DNA from: Serratia ureilytica
Lineage (GTDB): Bacteria > Pseudomonadota > Gammaproteobacteria > Enterobacterales > Enterobacteriaceae
Assembly: GCF_013375155.1 (NCBI RefSeq)
Contig: NZ_JABXOF010000002.1
Location: 248,001 to 312,000 of the forward strand
Direction: 5' to 3'
DNA length: 64,000 nt
The translations under genes and the position numbers were made by a program. Numbering within the stretch: the first letter of the stretch is position 1; each line of letters opens with the position of its first letter. The notes under the pieces were generated by a model. The model saw nothing but the letters and a program-made list of their open reading frames with translations, was not told the origin of the DNA and did no database searches. Shown in pieces: positions 1 through 8,652 of this stretch.

Positions 1-644
1 TCGGTTTTTCGCTGTCCGAAGGCATCATCACCTCTCCCGACGATATCTACGACATCCGTCAACAACCGGCCTGCAACGGCATTGAAGTGCATGTAGAGCT
101 CTCGAGCCGCCGCTTTATGCAGCTGAAAGAGAAGCGCCGCAGCCTGGCCGGCCGCACCGGCTGCGGCGTCTGCGGGGTCGAGCAGCTGCAGGAGGTTGCT
201 CAGCCCATCGCACCGCTGCCCTTCACCCAACGTTTCGATTTGGCCCAACTCGACCGGGCGTTGGCTCAACTGCAGGAAGTGCAAACGGTGGGAAAACTGA
301 CCGGCTGCACCCATGCGGCGGCCTGGATCCAGCCGGACGGCGCACTCAGCGGCGGATGTGAAGACGTCGGCCGCCATGTGGCGCTCGACAAACTGCTGGG
401 TTACCGCAGCCAACAGGCCTGGTCGCAAGGGGCGGCGCTGGTCTCGAGCCGCGCAAGCTATGAAATGGTGCAAAAGTCCGCCATGTGCGGCGTCGAGATC
501 CTGTTCGCCGTCTCCGCCGCCACCCGTCTGGCGGTGGAAGTGGCCGAGCGCAGCAACCTGACGCTGGTGGGCTTCAGCAAACCGGGGCGCGCCACCGTCT
601 ATACGCACCCGCAACGGCTCTGGCAATCGACAACGGCGGCATAG
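1..644 (+). CDS. fdhD: Formate dehydrogenase accessory sulfurtransferase FdhD (3' part)
   Basis: FdhD carries sulfur from IscS to the molybdenum cofactor of formate dehydrogenases in the cytoplasm; without it those enzymes are inactive. The reading frame is open from base 3, so the start lies upstream of the window. Visible family marks are the conserved cysteine loop CGVC (inside GRTGCGVCG), the TGCTHAAA stretch, and the [16 protein letters not shown] block that binds the cofactor in this family. The C-terminus looks complete and ends 58 bases before the next gene. Nothing suggests a broken gene; only the N-terminal part is missing because of the window edge. Confidence 0.95.
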   Translation, partial: GFSLSEGIITSPDDIYDIRQQPACNGIEVHVELSSRRFMQLKEKRRSLAGRTGCGVCGVEQLQEVAQPIAPLPFTQRFDLAQLDRALAQLQEVQTVGKLTGCTHAAAWIQPDGALSGGCEDVGRHVALDKLLGYRSQQAWSQGAALVSSRASYEMVQKSAMCGVEILFAVSAATRLAVEVAERSNLTLVGFSKPGRATVYTHPQRLWQSTTAA

Positions 645-702
645 CGCCGCCGGATAAGAATCGACTATTCTCAATAGCAGGACACCAGGAAGCACCCACG
701 TT

Positions 703-1620
703 ATGATAATTCGCCCGCACCAGAACTGGTTTTTTCGCCTGTTCGCCTGGCACGGTTCCGTGCTGTCAAAAATTACCTTTCGCCTGTCGCTGAACGTGCT
801 GATGTCGATAGTGGCGGTGATCAGCTACCAATGGTACGAACAGCTCGGCGTGCATTTGACCATTGCGCCGTTCAGCCTGTTGGGCATCGCCATCGCCATT
901 TTTCTCGGCTTTCGCAATAACGCCGGCTACAGCCGCTTTGTCGAAGCGCGCAACCTGTGGGGCTCGCTGCTGATTACCGAACGCACCCTGCTGCGCCAGA
1001 TCAAAAGCCTGCTGCCGGACGAACCGGCGGTGCAGCAAAAGGTCGCCAAGCTGCTGATCGCCTTTAGCTGGAGCCTGAAGCATCAGCTGCGCGGCACCGA
1101 CCCCACCGCCGATCTGTACCACAATCTCACCGGCAACGAGCTGGCCGAGGTGATCGCCAGCCCGATGCCGACCAACCGCATCCTGCTGATGCTGGGCCAG
1201 GAAATCGGCAAATTGCGCCGTCAGGGCTTGCTGAGCGACATCACCTTCGGGCTGATCGACGATAAGCTGAGCGAACTGTCTCACACCCTCGGCGGCTGCG
1301 AACGGCTCGCCAGCACCCCGGTGCCGTTCGCCTATACCCTGATCCTGCAGCGCACCGTTTACCTGTTCTGCAGCCTGTTGCCTTTTGCCCTGGTGACCGA
1401 TCTGCATTACATGACACCGTTTGTTTCGGTGTTCATTTCCTATACCTTCTTATCCTGGGACTCACTGGCCGAAGAGCTGGAGGATCCGTTCGGCGTGTCG
1501 GCCAACCATCTGCCGTTAAACGCCATTTGCAACACCATCGAGCGCAACCTGCTGGAAATGAACGACCAAAGCCCGCTGCCACCGCTGATGAAACCCGACG
1601 AGCACTTTAATTTGATCTGA
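703..1620 (+). CDS. yneE: Bestrophin-family membrane protein YneE
   Basis: The 305-residue protein matches the E. coli YneE family nearly end to end. Family marks are WHGSVLSKI near the N-terminus, the IFLGFRNNAGYSRFVEAR block around residues 65-85, TPVPFAYTLILHRTVYLF-like text, and LAEELEDPFG near the C-terminus. Bacterial bestrophins form pentameric ion channels in the inner membrane; the exact ion carried here is not known. Several hydrophobic helices are visible at about residues 25-70 and 215-250. The gene stands alone, with a short gap before yfeX. Confidence 0.9.
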   Translation: MIIRPHQNWFFRLFAWHGSVLSKITFRLSLNVLMSIVAVISYQWYEQLGVHLTIAPFSLLGIAIAIFLGFRNNAGYSRFVEARNLWGSLLITERTLLRQIKSLLPDEPAVQQKVAKLLIAFSWSLKHQLRGTDPTADLYHNLTGNELAEVIASPMPTNRILLMLGQEIGKLRRQGLLSDITFGLIDDKLSELSHTLGGCERLASTPVPFAYTLILQRTVYLFCSLLPFALVTDLHYMTPFVSVFISYTFLSWDSLAEELEDPFGVSANHLPLNAICNTIERNLLEMNDQSPLPPLMKPDEHFNLI

Positions 1621-1654
1621 TCTATTTCACCCGAACACACTGGAGCCGAATGCA

Positions 1655-2617
1655 ATGAATGCAAATAACACCCCGCCGCAAGCCGTATTCACGCCGGTCA
1701 CGCGCCATGCCATTTTCATCGTCGCCACCCTGTCGCCCGTTCCCGCCCATCTGGCGGCGGTGCGCGCCTGGTGCGGCGATATCGCCGCCGTGGTACGTTC
1801 GGTCGGCAAACGCGCGCCGGCGGGCAATCTCACCTGCGTCTGCGGCTTCGGCTCCGAGGCCTGGGATACGCTGTTCGGCGCGCCGCGCCCTCGCCAGCTG
1901 CATCCGTTCAGCCCGATCGGCAGCGGGGAGCGCGTTGCGGTCGCCACGCCTGGCGACATCCTGCTGCACATCCGCGCCGATGAAATGGATCTGTGTTTTG
2001 AACTGGCCTCTCAGTTGACCGCCAAGCTCGGCGACGCCGTGACGGTGATCGAGGAGGTGCACGGCTTCCGTTATTTCGATCAGCGCGCCATGATCGGCTT
2101 CGTCGACGGTACGGAGAACCCGGAGGGGCACGAAGCCTTCGACTACACGGTGATCGGCGACGAAGACGCGGCGTTCAGCGGCGGCAGCTATGTGCTGGTG
2201 CAGAAATACCTGCACGATATGCAGGGCTGGAATTCGCTCAGCGTGGAAACGCAGGAGAAGATCATCGGCCGCCATAAACAGTCCAACATCGAGCTGGATG
2301 AAGCGGTCAAACCGTCGTCGTCGCACAGTTCGTTGACCACCATCACCGACGAGCAAGGCAACGAGGTGAAAATTCTGCGCGACAACATGCCGTTCGGCCG
2401 CCCCGGCCTGCGCGAGTTCGGCACCTACTTTATCGGCTATGCGCGCTCCCCGCAGCCGATCGAGCAGATGCTGGAAAACATGTTTATCGGCCGCCCGGCC
2501 GGCAACTACGATCGGCTGCTCGATTTTAGCCACGCGGTGACCGGCACCCTGTTCTTCGTGCCTTCTGCCCCGCTGCTGGAAGCGCTGGCCGATCGCAGCG
2601 GCGCCGAACTGCACTAA
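1655..2617 (+). CDS. yfeX: Dyp-type haem peroxidase, YfeX family
   Basis: The 320-residue protein is a dye-decolourising-type peroxidase. It has the family motif GFVDGTEN at residues 148-155, which carries the distal aspartate, and a proximal haem-ligand histidine candidate at about residue 224 (SSSHSSLTT). YfeX-type enzymes are cytoplasmic, oxidise porphyrinogens and have been proposed to act in haem iron release; that second role is disputed. No signal peptide or Tat motif is seen, in line with a cytoplasmic place. The start follows GGAGCCGAATGCA; an upstream in-frame start is not needed. Confidence 0.9.
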   Translation: MNANNTPPQAVFTPVTRHAIFIVATLSPVPAHLAAVRAWCGDIAAVVRSVGKRAPAGNLTCVCGFGSEAWDTLFGAPRPRQLHPFSPIGSGERVAVATPGDILLHIRADEMDLCFELASQLTAKLGDAVTVIEEVHGFRYFDQRAMIGFVDGTENPEGHEAFDYTVIGDEDAAFSGGSYVLVQKYLHDMQGWNSLSVETQEKIIGRHKQSNIELDEAVKPSSSHSSLTTITDEQGNEVKILRDNMPFGRPGLREFGTYFIGYARSPQPIEQMLENMFIGRPAGNYDRLLDFSHAVTGTLFFVPSAPLLEALADRSGAELH

Positions 2618-2690
2618 CGCCTCTTCGGCGGCAATGCCTCCCCCCGCGACTTATACTGAATTAACGTTGCGTTATTGAGGGGGAGGCGCC

Positions 2691-3800
2691 ATGCCGCTCA
2701 CATTCAAACCGTCGGAAAGACTCTCCATCGGCACCGAAATAGAGCTGCAGCTGGTCGATGACGAGCACTACGATCTTACGGATCGGGCTGACCGGGTGGT
2801 CAGCGCGGTCGGCGACCGCCGACGCGTCAAACATGAGCTCACCAAGTCGATGGTGGAACTGAACAGCTCGGTGCACCGCGATCTCGATGCGCTGCACGCC
2901 GAGCTGCGCGCCCTGACCGATACCGTCCGGCGCAGCGCACGACGCCTGGGCTGTGACGTCTGCGGCGGCGGCCGCCACCTGAGCAACGACTGGCGCAAGC
3001 AGGTCATCAGCGACAACGCGCGCTACAGGCAGCTGGCCAGCCGCTTTGGCTATCTCTCCAAACTGGCCTGCGTATTCGGCCAACACATCCACCTCGGCGT
3101 CAACGACGGAGACGAGGCGATGTACCTGTGCCATGCGCTGACGCCCTATTTTCCGCAGCTGATCGCGCTCAGCGCTTCGTCACCGCTGTACCAGGGCGTC
3201 GATACGCGCTTTGCCAGCTCCCGTTTCAGCGCACAGAATTCTTTCCCCAATTACGGCTGCCTGGAACACATCTACAGCTGGCGCGAATTCAACGCCTACT
3301 ATGACCGGCTGCATGCCGCCGGCGTCATCGACAGCGTCAAGGATATTTACTGGGATGCGCGGCCGAAACCGGAGCTGGGCACGGTAGAGATCCGCATCTG
3401 CGATACGCCGCTGCGCCTCGCGCACGCCACGCTGCTGGTCGGCTACTGCCGTCTGCTGGCCGATTTTCTGTTGCAACACCGCACGCCGATCGCGCCGGAG
3501 TACGATGCCTTCACCAACTACAACAAGATCAACGCCTATCGCAGCGGTTTCGCCGCCGAATACGTCGATCCCGCCACGCTGCGCCGCTGCAGCCTGACCG
3601 CACATATCCTGCACACCCTCGACTCGCTGAGCGGCTTCGCCGAGCGGCAGGAGGATCGGGCCGTGCTGCAGGCGGTCGAGCGCCATGTGCGCCGGGGCAT
3701 CAGCGATTCGGAGCATATCCGCCAGATGTTGCACAACGGCCTGCCGCAAACCCAGGTCATCAAACGCCTGTGCGATGAGCTGTTGCAACCGGCAAGTTAA
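2691..3800 (+). CDS. ybdK: Carboxylate-amine ligase YbdK (GCS2 family)
   Basis: This 369-residue protein matches the YbdK type of the glutamate-cysteine ligase 2 family in length and layout: SIGTEIELQLVD near the N-terminus, a CGGGRHLSNDWR block around residues 90-100, GQHIHLGVNDGDEAM around residue 130, and ARPKPELGTVEIRICDTP around residue 225. E. coli YbdK shows weak gamma-glutamyl-cysteine ligase activity; its natural substrate is not settled. A strong ribosome site (GAGGGGGAGGCGCC) sits just before the ATG. The gene is separate from its neighbours. Confidence 0.9.
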   Translation: MPLTFKPSERLSIGTEIELQLVDDEHYDLTDRADRVVSAVGDRRRVKHELTKSMVELNSSVHRDLDALHAELRALTDTVRRSARRLGCDVCGGGRHLSNDWRKQVISDNARYRQLASRFGYLSKLACVFGQHIHLGVNDGDEAMYLCHALTPYFPQLIALSASSPLYQGVDTRFASSRFSAQNSFPNYGCLEHIYSWREFNAYYDRLHAAGVIDSVKDIYWDARPKPELGTVEIRICDTPLRLAHATLLVGYCRLLADFLLQHRTPIAPEYDAFTNYNKINAYRSGFAAEYVDPATLRRCSLTAHILHTLDSLSGFAERQEDRAVLQAVERHVRRGISDSEHIRQMLHNGLPQTQVIKRLCDELLQPAS

Positions 3801-3895
3801 GTTTCGGCTATCGATTCCATACGCCAAAGCGGCTGTTCATTATGTGCTCTTTCGCTACAATCGTGAGCACTGACATTCACCGTATCGAGGACACT

Positions 3896-4075
3896 ATGTA
3901 CAATTTCTCCCGCTATCAGGCAAAAGAACTGGCGCTGGCTTACATGAGCGGCAAAAAGCACGATCTGTCGCCGCAGGAGTTTTTGCAGCAGCTGAAAAGC
4001 AGCGAAAGATCGTTTGAGCACCTGCTGAAACACGGCAGTGAAATGCCGCGTGACGTGCTGGTCAAAAGCTTCTGA
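3896..4075 (+). CDS. Small conserved-looking protein of unknown function (59 aa)
   Basis: I do not recognise this short soluble protein. The ATG at 3896 is chosen because it follows GAGGACACT at good spacing; a longer frame begins at 3842 but reads through sequence with no ribosome site. The product (MYNFSRYQAKELAL...) is rich in charged residues, is probably helical, and shows no membrane segment. It stands alone, between ybdK and a hairpin that could end its message. Codon use looks like that of its neighbours. Confidence 0.6.
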   Translation: MYNFSRYQAKELALAYMSGKKHDLSPQEFLQQLKSSERSFEHLLKHGSEMPRDVLVKSF

Positions 4076-4077
4076 AC

Positions 4078-4098
4078 GGCCGGTCGCCGGCCTCTTTC
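4078..4098 (+). terminator. GC-rich hairpin after the 59-aa gene
   Basis: GGCCGG and CCGGCC form a perfect 6-bp stem with a 3-base loop (TCG), directly after the stop codon and followed by CTCTTTCC. The T-tract is weak, so this is a possible rather than a certain Rho-independent terminator. Confidence 0.45.
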
Positions 4099-4204
4099 CG
4101 TCTACGCCGCCGGTGGCGGGCCTGACAGGTCCGCGCATTCCCGGCCGTCTCTCTCCCTTTCTCTTCGCCCCCGACGTTTCGCCTCCACCGACCAACACCC
4201 GGAA

Positions 4205-4260
4205 AATTCGCCTTTAGAGACGAATTATTGACATATTCGTATTCAGGTGCGAATTTATAG
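4205..4260 (+). promoter_or_regulatory. Promoter with two tandem ATTCG-N10-CGAAT palindromes
   Basis: Two 20-bp elements of identical design, ATTCG-N10-CGAAT, lie at 4206-4225 and 4235-4254, centres 29 bp apart. Between and across them is a perfect -35 box, TTGACA, at 4228-4233; a -10 is less clear (around 4251-4259, AT-rich). The first palindrome sits upstream of the -35 and the second fills the -35/-10 spacer, as expected for a repressor that blocks polymerase. The gene downstream is the SatD-like CDS, with its ATG at 4289. The binding protein is unknown. Confidence 0.6.
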
Positions 4261-4288
4261 TCATCCCCCATCCACAACGGATCACGCC

Positions 4289-4885
4289 ATGCCGACGCCA
4301 ATCAGCGTAATCAGCGGCGATCTGGTCGATTCTCGCCGGTCAGACACCGTCAACTACCTCAACGGGCTGCACAGCCTGCTCGATCGGCTGCAGCGCGACG
4401 GGCGGCTGCGCCAGGTGGAAATCTTTCGCGGCGATGCCTTCCAGGCGCAGGCCGCGCCGGAGGACGGGCTGTTGCTGGCAGTGTATATTCGCACTGCGCT
4501 GCGGGCGATGGGCACCGCTCACTGGGATGCGCGCATCGCCGTCGGGCTGGGTAGCCAACGGCCCGACGCCGCCGGTTACGGTAGCGCCTTTATCAACTCC
4601 GGCAGCGCGCTGGACGCCATGACGAAAAATTGCCGCCTGGCTCTGAAAACCGACAACGATCGGACAAACGCCATTGTCAGCGATCTGCTGCCGATGTTAG
4701 ATCATGTCATTGGCCGCTTGTCGCAGACCGAAGCGCGCATCGTCCAGGCGAGAATGTTCGCCGACAGCGGCGCGGCCGTAGCCGAGCAGCTGCAAAAAGC
4801 CGCTTCCACGGTCTCCGCCACGCTCAAACGCGCGGCCTATGAGGAGATCATGCGGTTTATTCACGCCATTAACAGGATCGTCTGA
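4289..4885 (+). CDS. SatD-family protein
   Basis: The 198-residue product (MPTPISVISGDLVDSRR...) resembles the SatD family, named from a streptococcal acid-tolerance locus; the biochemical role is not known. The N-terminal ISGDLVDSRR block is the main family mark, and the C-terminal third looks like a helix-turn-helix-like region (VSATLKRAAYEEI). I chose the ATG at 4289 over the in-frame 4247 start because the longer form would begin inside the promoter palindrome. The stop is 2 bases before the next gene, so the two are one operon; SatD and DUF3307 genes are often paired. Confidence 0.7.
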   Translation: MPTPISVISGDLVDSRRSDTVNYLNGLHSLLDRLQRDGRLRQVEIFRGDAFQAQAAPEDGLLLAVYIRTALRAMGTAHWDARIAVGLGSQRPDAAGYGSAFINSGSALDAMTKNCRLALKTDNDRTNAIVSDLLPMLDHVIGRLSQTEARIVQARMFADSGAAVAEQLQKAASTVSATLKRAAYEEIMRFIHAINRIV

Positions 4886-4887
4886 CT

Positions 4888-5661
4888 ATGGATCTGACCT
4901 ATGCGCCTTTACTGGCCTGGCTGTTGATCGTCCATCTGCTGGCGGATTTTCCGCTGCAGCCGCTGAGTTGGGTGGAAGATAAAATCCAACATCGCGCGCG
5001 TTCGCGTTTTCTGCTGCTGCACGCGTTGCTGCATGGGGTGCTGGCCGCCTGGGTGGTGGCCGGTTTCGGCCTGCTGCACGGCGGACTGTCTTCACTGCAG
5101 GTGTTGGTCAGTCTGCTGGTTATCGCCGTCAGCCACTACCTGATCGATTTGCTGAAAGTCACCGCCATGATCCGCCTGAGCCCGGCCCGCAGCTTTCTGC
5201 TCGATCAGGGATTGCATCTGGCGGTGATCGCCTTGCTGTGGCTAGGGCTGACGCCGAATGCCGGTGAACTGCTCGCGGCGTTGGGACGGCAACTGGGGAG
5301 TTGGCAAACCGGCCTGGTGCTGGTGGCCTACAGCCTGATTTATCTGCCGATGAGCCTGCTGATTGGGCAACTGCTGGCGCGCTGGACGCCGCAAATGCCG
5401 CCTTCGGCCAAGGCCGACAACGATTCGCTGCTGCGCGCGGGCAAACAGATTGGCTATCTGGAAAGAACGCTGATCCTGACCTTTGTGCTGCTGGGGCAAA
5501 TTCCGGCGATCGGCTTTTTGCTGGCGGCCAAATCTATCTTCCGTTTCGGCGATCTGCGCCAAAGTGACGATAAGATGCGTACCGAGTATGTGCTGCTCGG
5601 CACGCTGTTTTCCTTCACGCTGACCATCATGCTCGGCCTGCTGGTCAACAAACTGCTGTAG
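4888..5661 (+). CDS. DUF3307 membrane protein
   Basis: This 257-residue protein has about seven hydrophobic segments. The first begins at once (LLAWLLIVHLLADF), with the DFPLQP motif next to it, which is the usual opening of DUF3307 proteins. A middle VISHYLIDLLK-like text also fits the family. The function is unknown. It follows the SatD-like gene with a 2-base gap and so shares its operator-bearing promoter. A perfect hairpin lies right after the stop. Confidence 0.75.
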   Translation: MDLTYAPLLAWLLIVHLLADFPLQPLSWVEDKIQHRARSRFLLLHALLHGVLAAWVVAGFGLLHGGLSSLQVLVSLLVIAVSHYLIDLLKVTAMIRLSPARSFLLDQGLHLAVIALLWLGLTPNAGELLAALGRQLGSWQTGLVLVAYSLIYLPMSLLIGQLLARWTPQMPPSAKADNDSLLRAGKQIGYLERTLILTFVLLGQIPAIGFLLAAKSIFRFGDLRQSDDKMRTEYVLLGTLFSFTLTIMLGLLVNKLL

Positions 5662-5666
5662 CGGTG

Positions 5667-5690
5667 CGGGGGCGAAGAATTTCGCCCCCG
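5667..5690. terminator. Perfect hairpin between convergent DUF3307 and mgtA genes
   Basis: CGGGGGCGAA at 5667-5676 and TTCGCCCCCG at 5681-5690 form a 10-bp perfect stem with loop GAAT. It lies between two convergent genes. There is no clear T-tract on either strand, so it may work with Rho or as an RNA 3'-end stabiliser instead of as a simple intrinsic terminator. Confidence 0.5.
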
Positions 5691-5709
5691 AAGTGAACGC
5701 CGAGGCGGC

Positions 5710-8409
5710 TTAGAGCCACTCGCCGAAGCGGCGGATATAGAAACGCTTCATCAACTGTGCGACCACGCAGTAGCTGACCAGCGTAGCGGCCAACCACGGG
5801 AAGTATTCCCACGGCAGCGGCTGCAAGCCAACCAGGGCGCCGAGCGGCGAGAACGGAATGTAGATGCCGAGCGCCATCACCAACCCGGTGGTCAGCAAGA
5901 CCGGCAGCGCCGCCGTGCTCTGAATGAACGGGATCTTCTGGGTGCGCAACATATGCACCACCAGCGTTTGCGACAGCAGCCCCTCAATGAACCAGCCGGA
6001 CTGGAACAGCGCCTGGTGTTCCACGCTGTTGGCGGCGAACACGTACCACATCAGCGCATACGTCGTGATATCGAAGATTGACGAGGTCGGCCCAATCCAC
6101 AGCATAAAGCGCCCGATGTTTTTGGAGTCCCACTTGCGCGGCTTGCGCAGGAACTCTTTGTCCATCTTGTCCCACGGCAGCGACAGCTGGGAAATGTCGT
6201 ACATCAGGTTTTGAATCAACAGGTGGATCGCCAGCATCGGCAGGAACGGGATGAAGGCGCTGGCCACCAGCACCGAGAACACGTTGCCGAAGTTGGAGCT
6301 GGCGGTCATGTTCAAGTACTTGATGATATTGCCGAAGGTCTCGCGCCCTTTGATTACCCCCTCTTCCAGCACCATCAGGTTCTTTTCCAACAGGATGATG
6401 TCCGCCGACTCCTTGGCGATATCAGTACCGGTGTCGACCGAGATGCCGACGTCGGCGTCGCGCAGCGCCGGCGCATCGTTGATGCCGTCGCCGAGGAAAC
6501 CGACGGTATGGCCGTTGGCCTGCAGCATTTTCAGCACCCGCGATTTTTGCAGCGGCGTCAGCTTGGTGAAGACCGTGCGCTGTTCCACTTCGCGCGCCAG
6601 TTCTTCGTCATCCATCTGTTCAATCCGCAGCCCGGAGAGCGGCTCGCCCGGCTCCAGCCCGACGTCGCGGCAAATCTTGCAGGTGATCACCGGGTTGTCG
6701 CCGGTCAGCACCTTCACCGTCACGCCATTTTCCTGCAGCGCGGCGATCGCCTGCTGAGCGCTCTCCTTCGGCGGATCGAGGAAGGTCAGCAGCCCTTGCA
6801 CCACCATATCGCGTTCGTCGGCCACGCTCAGCGGTTCGGCCGGGCGCTGCGCATCCAGCTCGCGCGTCGCCAGCACCAGCACGCGGAAACCGTCTTCGTT
6901 ATATTCTCGGGCCAGCGCCTGCAACGCCGCACGGCGCGCGTCGTCCAGCACCAGCGTCTGATCGCCTTCGCGCACGTGGGTGGCGATCTCCAGCATCTCC
7001 TCCACCGCGCCCTTACAGATCAGCTGCTGGCGGCCATTCTCATCCGCCACCACGATCGACAAACGGCGGCGCACGAAATCGAACGGCAGCTCGTCCACCT
7101 TGCTGAAACGCCCCAGGGCTTCAATCCCCGGTTTGCCGCGGCCAAAGCGGATCACCGCCTGATCCATCAGGTTCTTCATGCCGCTCTGATGGAAGCTGTT
7201 CAACCAGGCCAGGTGCAGCACCTCGTTATCTCTGGCGCCGTTGACGTCGATGTGGTGCTCGAGAATGATGCGGTCCTGGGTCAGCGTGCCGGTCTTGTCG
7301 GTGCAAAGCACGTCCATGGCGCCAAAGTTCTGAATGGCGTTCAGACGCTTCACCACCACCTTGCGACGCGACATGGCGATCGCCCCTTTCGCCAGGTTGG
7401 AGCTGACGATCATCGGCAGCATTTCCGGCGTCAGGCCGACCGCCACCGCCAGCGCGAACAGCGCCGCTTCGCTCCAGTCGCCTTTGGTGAAGCCGTTGAT
7501 CAGCAACACCACCGGCACCATCACCAGCATGAAGCGAATCAACAGCCAGCTGACGCTGTTCACCCCGCGATCGAACGCAGTCTGCGCCCGTGTCCCGACG
7601 ATCGATTTGGCCAACGAGCCGAAGTAGGTGCGCCCGCCGGTCGCCACCACCACCGCCGTAGCGGTACCGCTGGCGACGTTGGTGCCCATCAGACAGATGT
7701 TGGAGAGCTCAAGCAGCGCGTTCTCGCTGGATACTTCCCCTTCGCTCGACTTCTGCGCCACGTTGCCCATCGCATCGTATTTCTCGATAGGGATCGCCTC
7801 GCCGGTCAAAATCGCCTGGCTGATGAACAGATCGCGCGAGGCGATAAGACGCACGTCGGCCGGCACCATGTCACCGGCGGAGAGCTGGATGATATCCCCC
7901 GGCACCAGTTCGCGGATCGGCACTTCCAGCGTCAGCGGATGCGCGCTGTAGCTGCTGCGGCGCAGCACCGTGGCGGTAGTGCGCACCATCGATTTCAGCG
8001 CTTCCGCCGCTTTGTTGGTGCGGTATTCCTGCCAGAAACGCAGCAGCCCGCTCAGCGTGACCATGGTCAGGATGATAATGACGCCGGTGAGTTCAGTTTC
8101 TTCACCGCTCTGGAGCGGCAGCCAATAATCGGTAAAGAAACTGATCGCAGCCAGCACCATCAGCACGAAGATAAACGGGTTGTTGAAGGCCTTGATCAGC
8201 TGGATCAAGGCATGCGGCGCCTTGTCATGGGCGACCTGGTTGGCGCCGAACTGCTCCAGCCGCTCATCGGCGTCGTCCTGGGTCAAGCCGTTGCGGTTGC
8301 ACTTCAGGTTCGCCAGCGTTTGAGCGATGCTGTTGGTGGCCTCTTGCGCAATGGCGTAGGTCACCGCGTCTTTATCACGGCGACGCGTTCTTTCATTAAT
8401 CTGAGTCAT
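5710..8409 (-). CDS. mgtA: Magnesium-translocating P-type ATPase MgtA
   Basis: MgtA imports Mg2+ across the inner membrane at the cost of ATP when Mg2+ is scarce. The 899-residue protein has the usual length and order: N-terminal cytoplasmic tail, TM pair, actuator domain with LTGEAIPIEK, the phosphorylation motif DKTGTLT at about residues 369-375, the GDGINDAPAL hinge, and six C-terminal TM helices. It lies downstream of mgtC on the same strand, with a 243-bp leader between them that carries a short peptide ORF and stems. Regulation is therefore likely both by PhoP at the mgtC promoter and by the leader RNA. The ribosome site is AAGAGAATAGCGTT. Confidence 0.97.
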   Translation of the reverse strand: MTQINERTRRRDKDAVTYAIAQEATNSIAQTLANLKCNRNGLTQDDADERLEQFGANQVAHDKAPHALIQLIKAFNNPFIFVLMVLAAISFFTDYWLPLQSGEETELTGVIIILTMVTLSGLLRFWQEYRTNKAAEALKSMVRTTATVLRRSSYSAHPLTLEVPIRELVPGDIIQLSAGDMVPADVRLIASRDLFISQAILTGEAIPIEKYDAMGNVAQKSSEGEVSSENALLELSNICLMGTNVASGTATAVVVATGGRTYFGSLAKSIVGTRAQTAFDRGVNSVSWLLIRFMLVMVPVVLLINGFTKGDWSEAALFALAVAVGLTPEMLPMIVSSNLAKGAIAMSRRKVVVKRLNAIQNFGAMDVLCTDKTGTLTQDRIILEHHIDVNGARDNEVLHLAWLNSFHQSGMKNLMDQAVIRFGRGKPGIEALGRFSKVDELPFDFVRRRLSIVVADENGRQQLICKGAVEEMLEIATHVREGDQTLVLDDARRAALQALAREYNEDGFRVLVLATRELDAQRPAEPLSVADERDMVVQGLLTFLDPPKESAQQAIAALQENGVTVKVLTGDNPVITCKICRDVGLEPGEPLSGLRIEQMDDEELAREVEQRTVFTKLTPLQKSRVLKMLQANGHTVGFLGDGINDAPALRDADVGISVDTGTDIAKESADIILLEKNLMVLEEGVIKGRETFGNIIKYLNMTASSNFGNVFSVLVASAFIPFLPMLAIHLLIQNLMYDISQLSLPWDKMDKEFLRKPRKWDSKNIGRFMLWIGPTSSIFDITTYALMWYVFAANSVEHQALFQSGWFIEGLLSQTLVVHMLRTQKIPFIQSTAALPVLLTTGLVMALGIYIPFSPLGALVGLQPLPWEYFPWLAATLVSYCVVAQLMKRFYIRRFGEWL

Positions 8410-8514
8410 AACGCTATTCTCTTATTTTAGTTCTGCGCACAGCGAAGCCCCGCCCGATAAACAGGTGACTATGCGCAGCTTGGAATTTTTTATTAGCGTG
8501 ACTAAATGGCGGAA
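8410..8514 (-). promoter_or_regulatory. Structured RNA leader of mgtA
   Basis: Read on the minus strand, this stretch after the leader-peptide stop holds arms that can pair: AGCGTGGCT (inside the peptide ORF) with AGTCACGCT (8 of 9 bases), and CTGCGCA with TGCGCAG further down. Known mgtA leaders of Salmonella and E. coli switch between alternative stems according to Mg2+ and translation of mgtL. The same logic is inferred here from the layout; the stems themselves are seen, their switching is not. Confidence 0.55.
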
Positions 8515-8565
8515 TTACCCTGTCAGCCACGCTGGGATCATTTTCCTTCCGGGGTCATCGTCCAT
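8515..8565 (-). CDS. Probable mgtL-like leader peptide (16 aa, MDDDPGRKMIPAWLTG)
   Basis: A 16-codon ORF in the mgtC-mgtA gap has a consensus ribosome site (AAGGAGG, 4 bases before ATG), far stronger than expected for a chance ORF. Its start, MDDDPG, is a run of acidic residues with proline. In Salmonella and E. coli, MgtL begins MEPDPTP; such acidic/proline starts destabilise ribosomes at low Mg2+ and so raise mgtA expression. The sequence differs from MgtL after this point, so the match is one of place, length and N-terminal chemistry. Its 3' end overlaps one arm of the downstream stem, as needed for coupling. Confidence 0.7.
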   Translation of the reverse strand: MDDDPGRKMIPAWLTG

Positions 8566-8652
8566 AACGCCTCCTTAATGTTCAGCGTTATTCAAGGCGT
8601 GCATGAATAAACCTGAACATATAATCAAGTTAATCAATATTTATATCATTAA

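Noticed and set aside
6211-8430. A 739-residue plus-strand open frame across mgtA
   Set aside because: It is antisense to mgtA, composed of His/Arg/Gln-rich text typical of the reverse frame of a GC-rich gene, and has no ribosome site.
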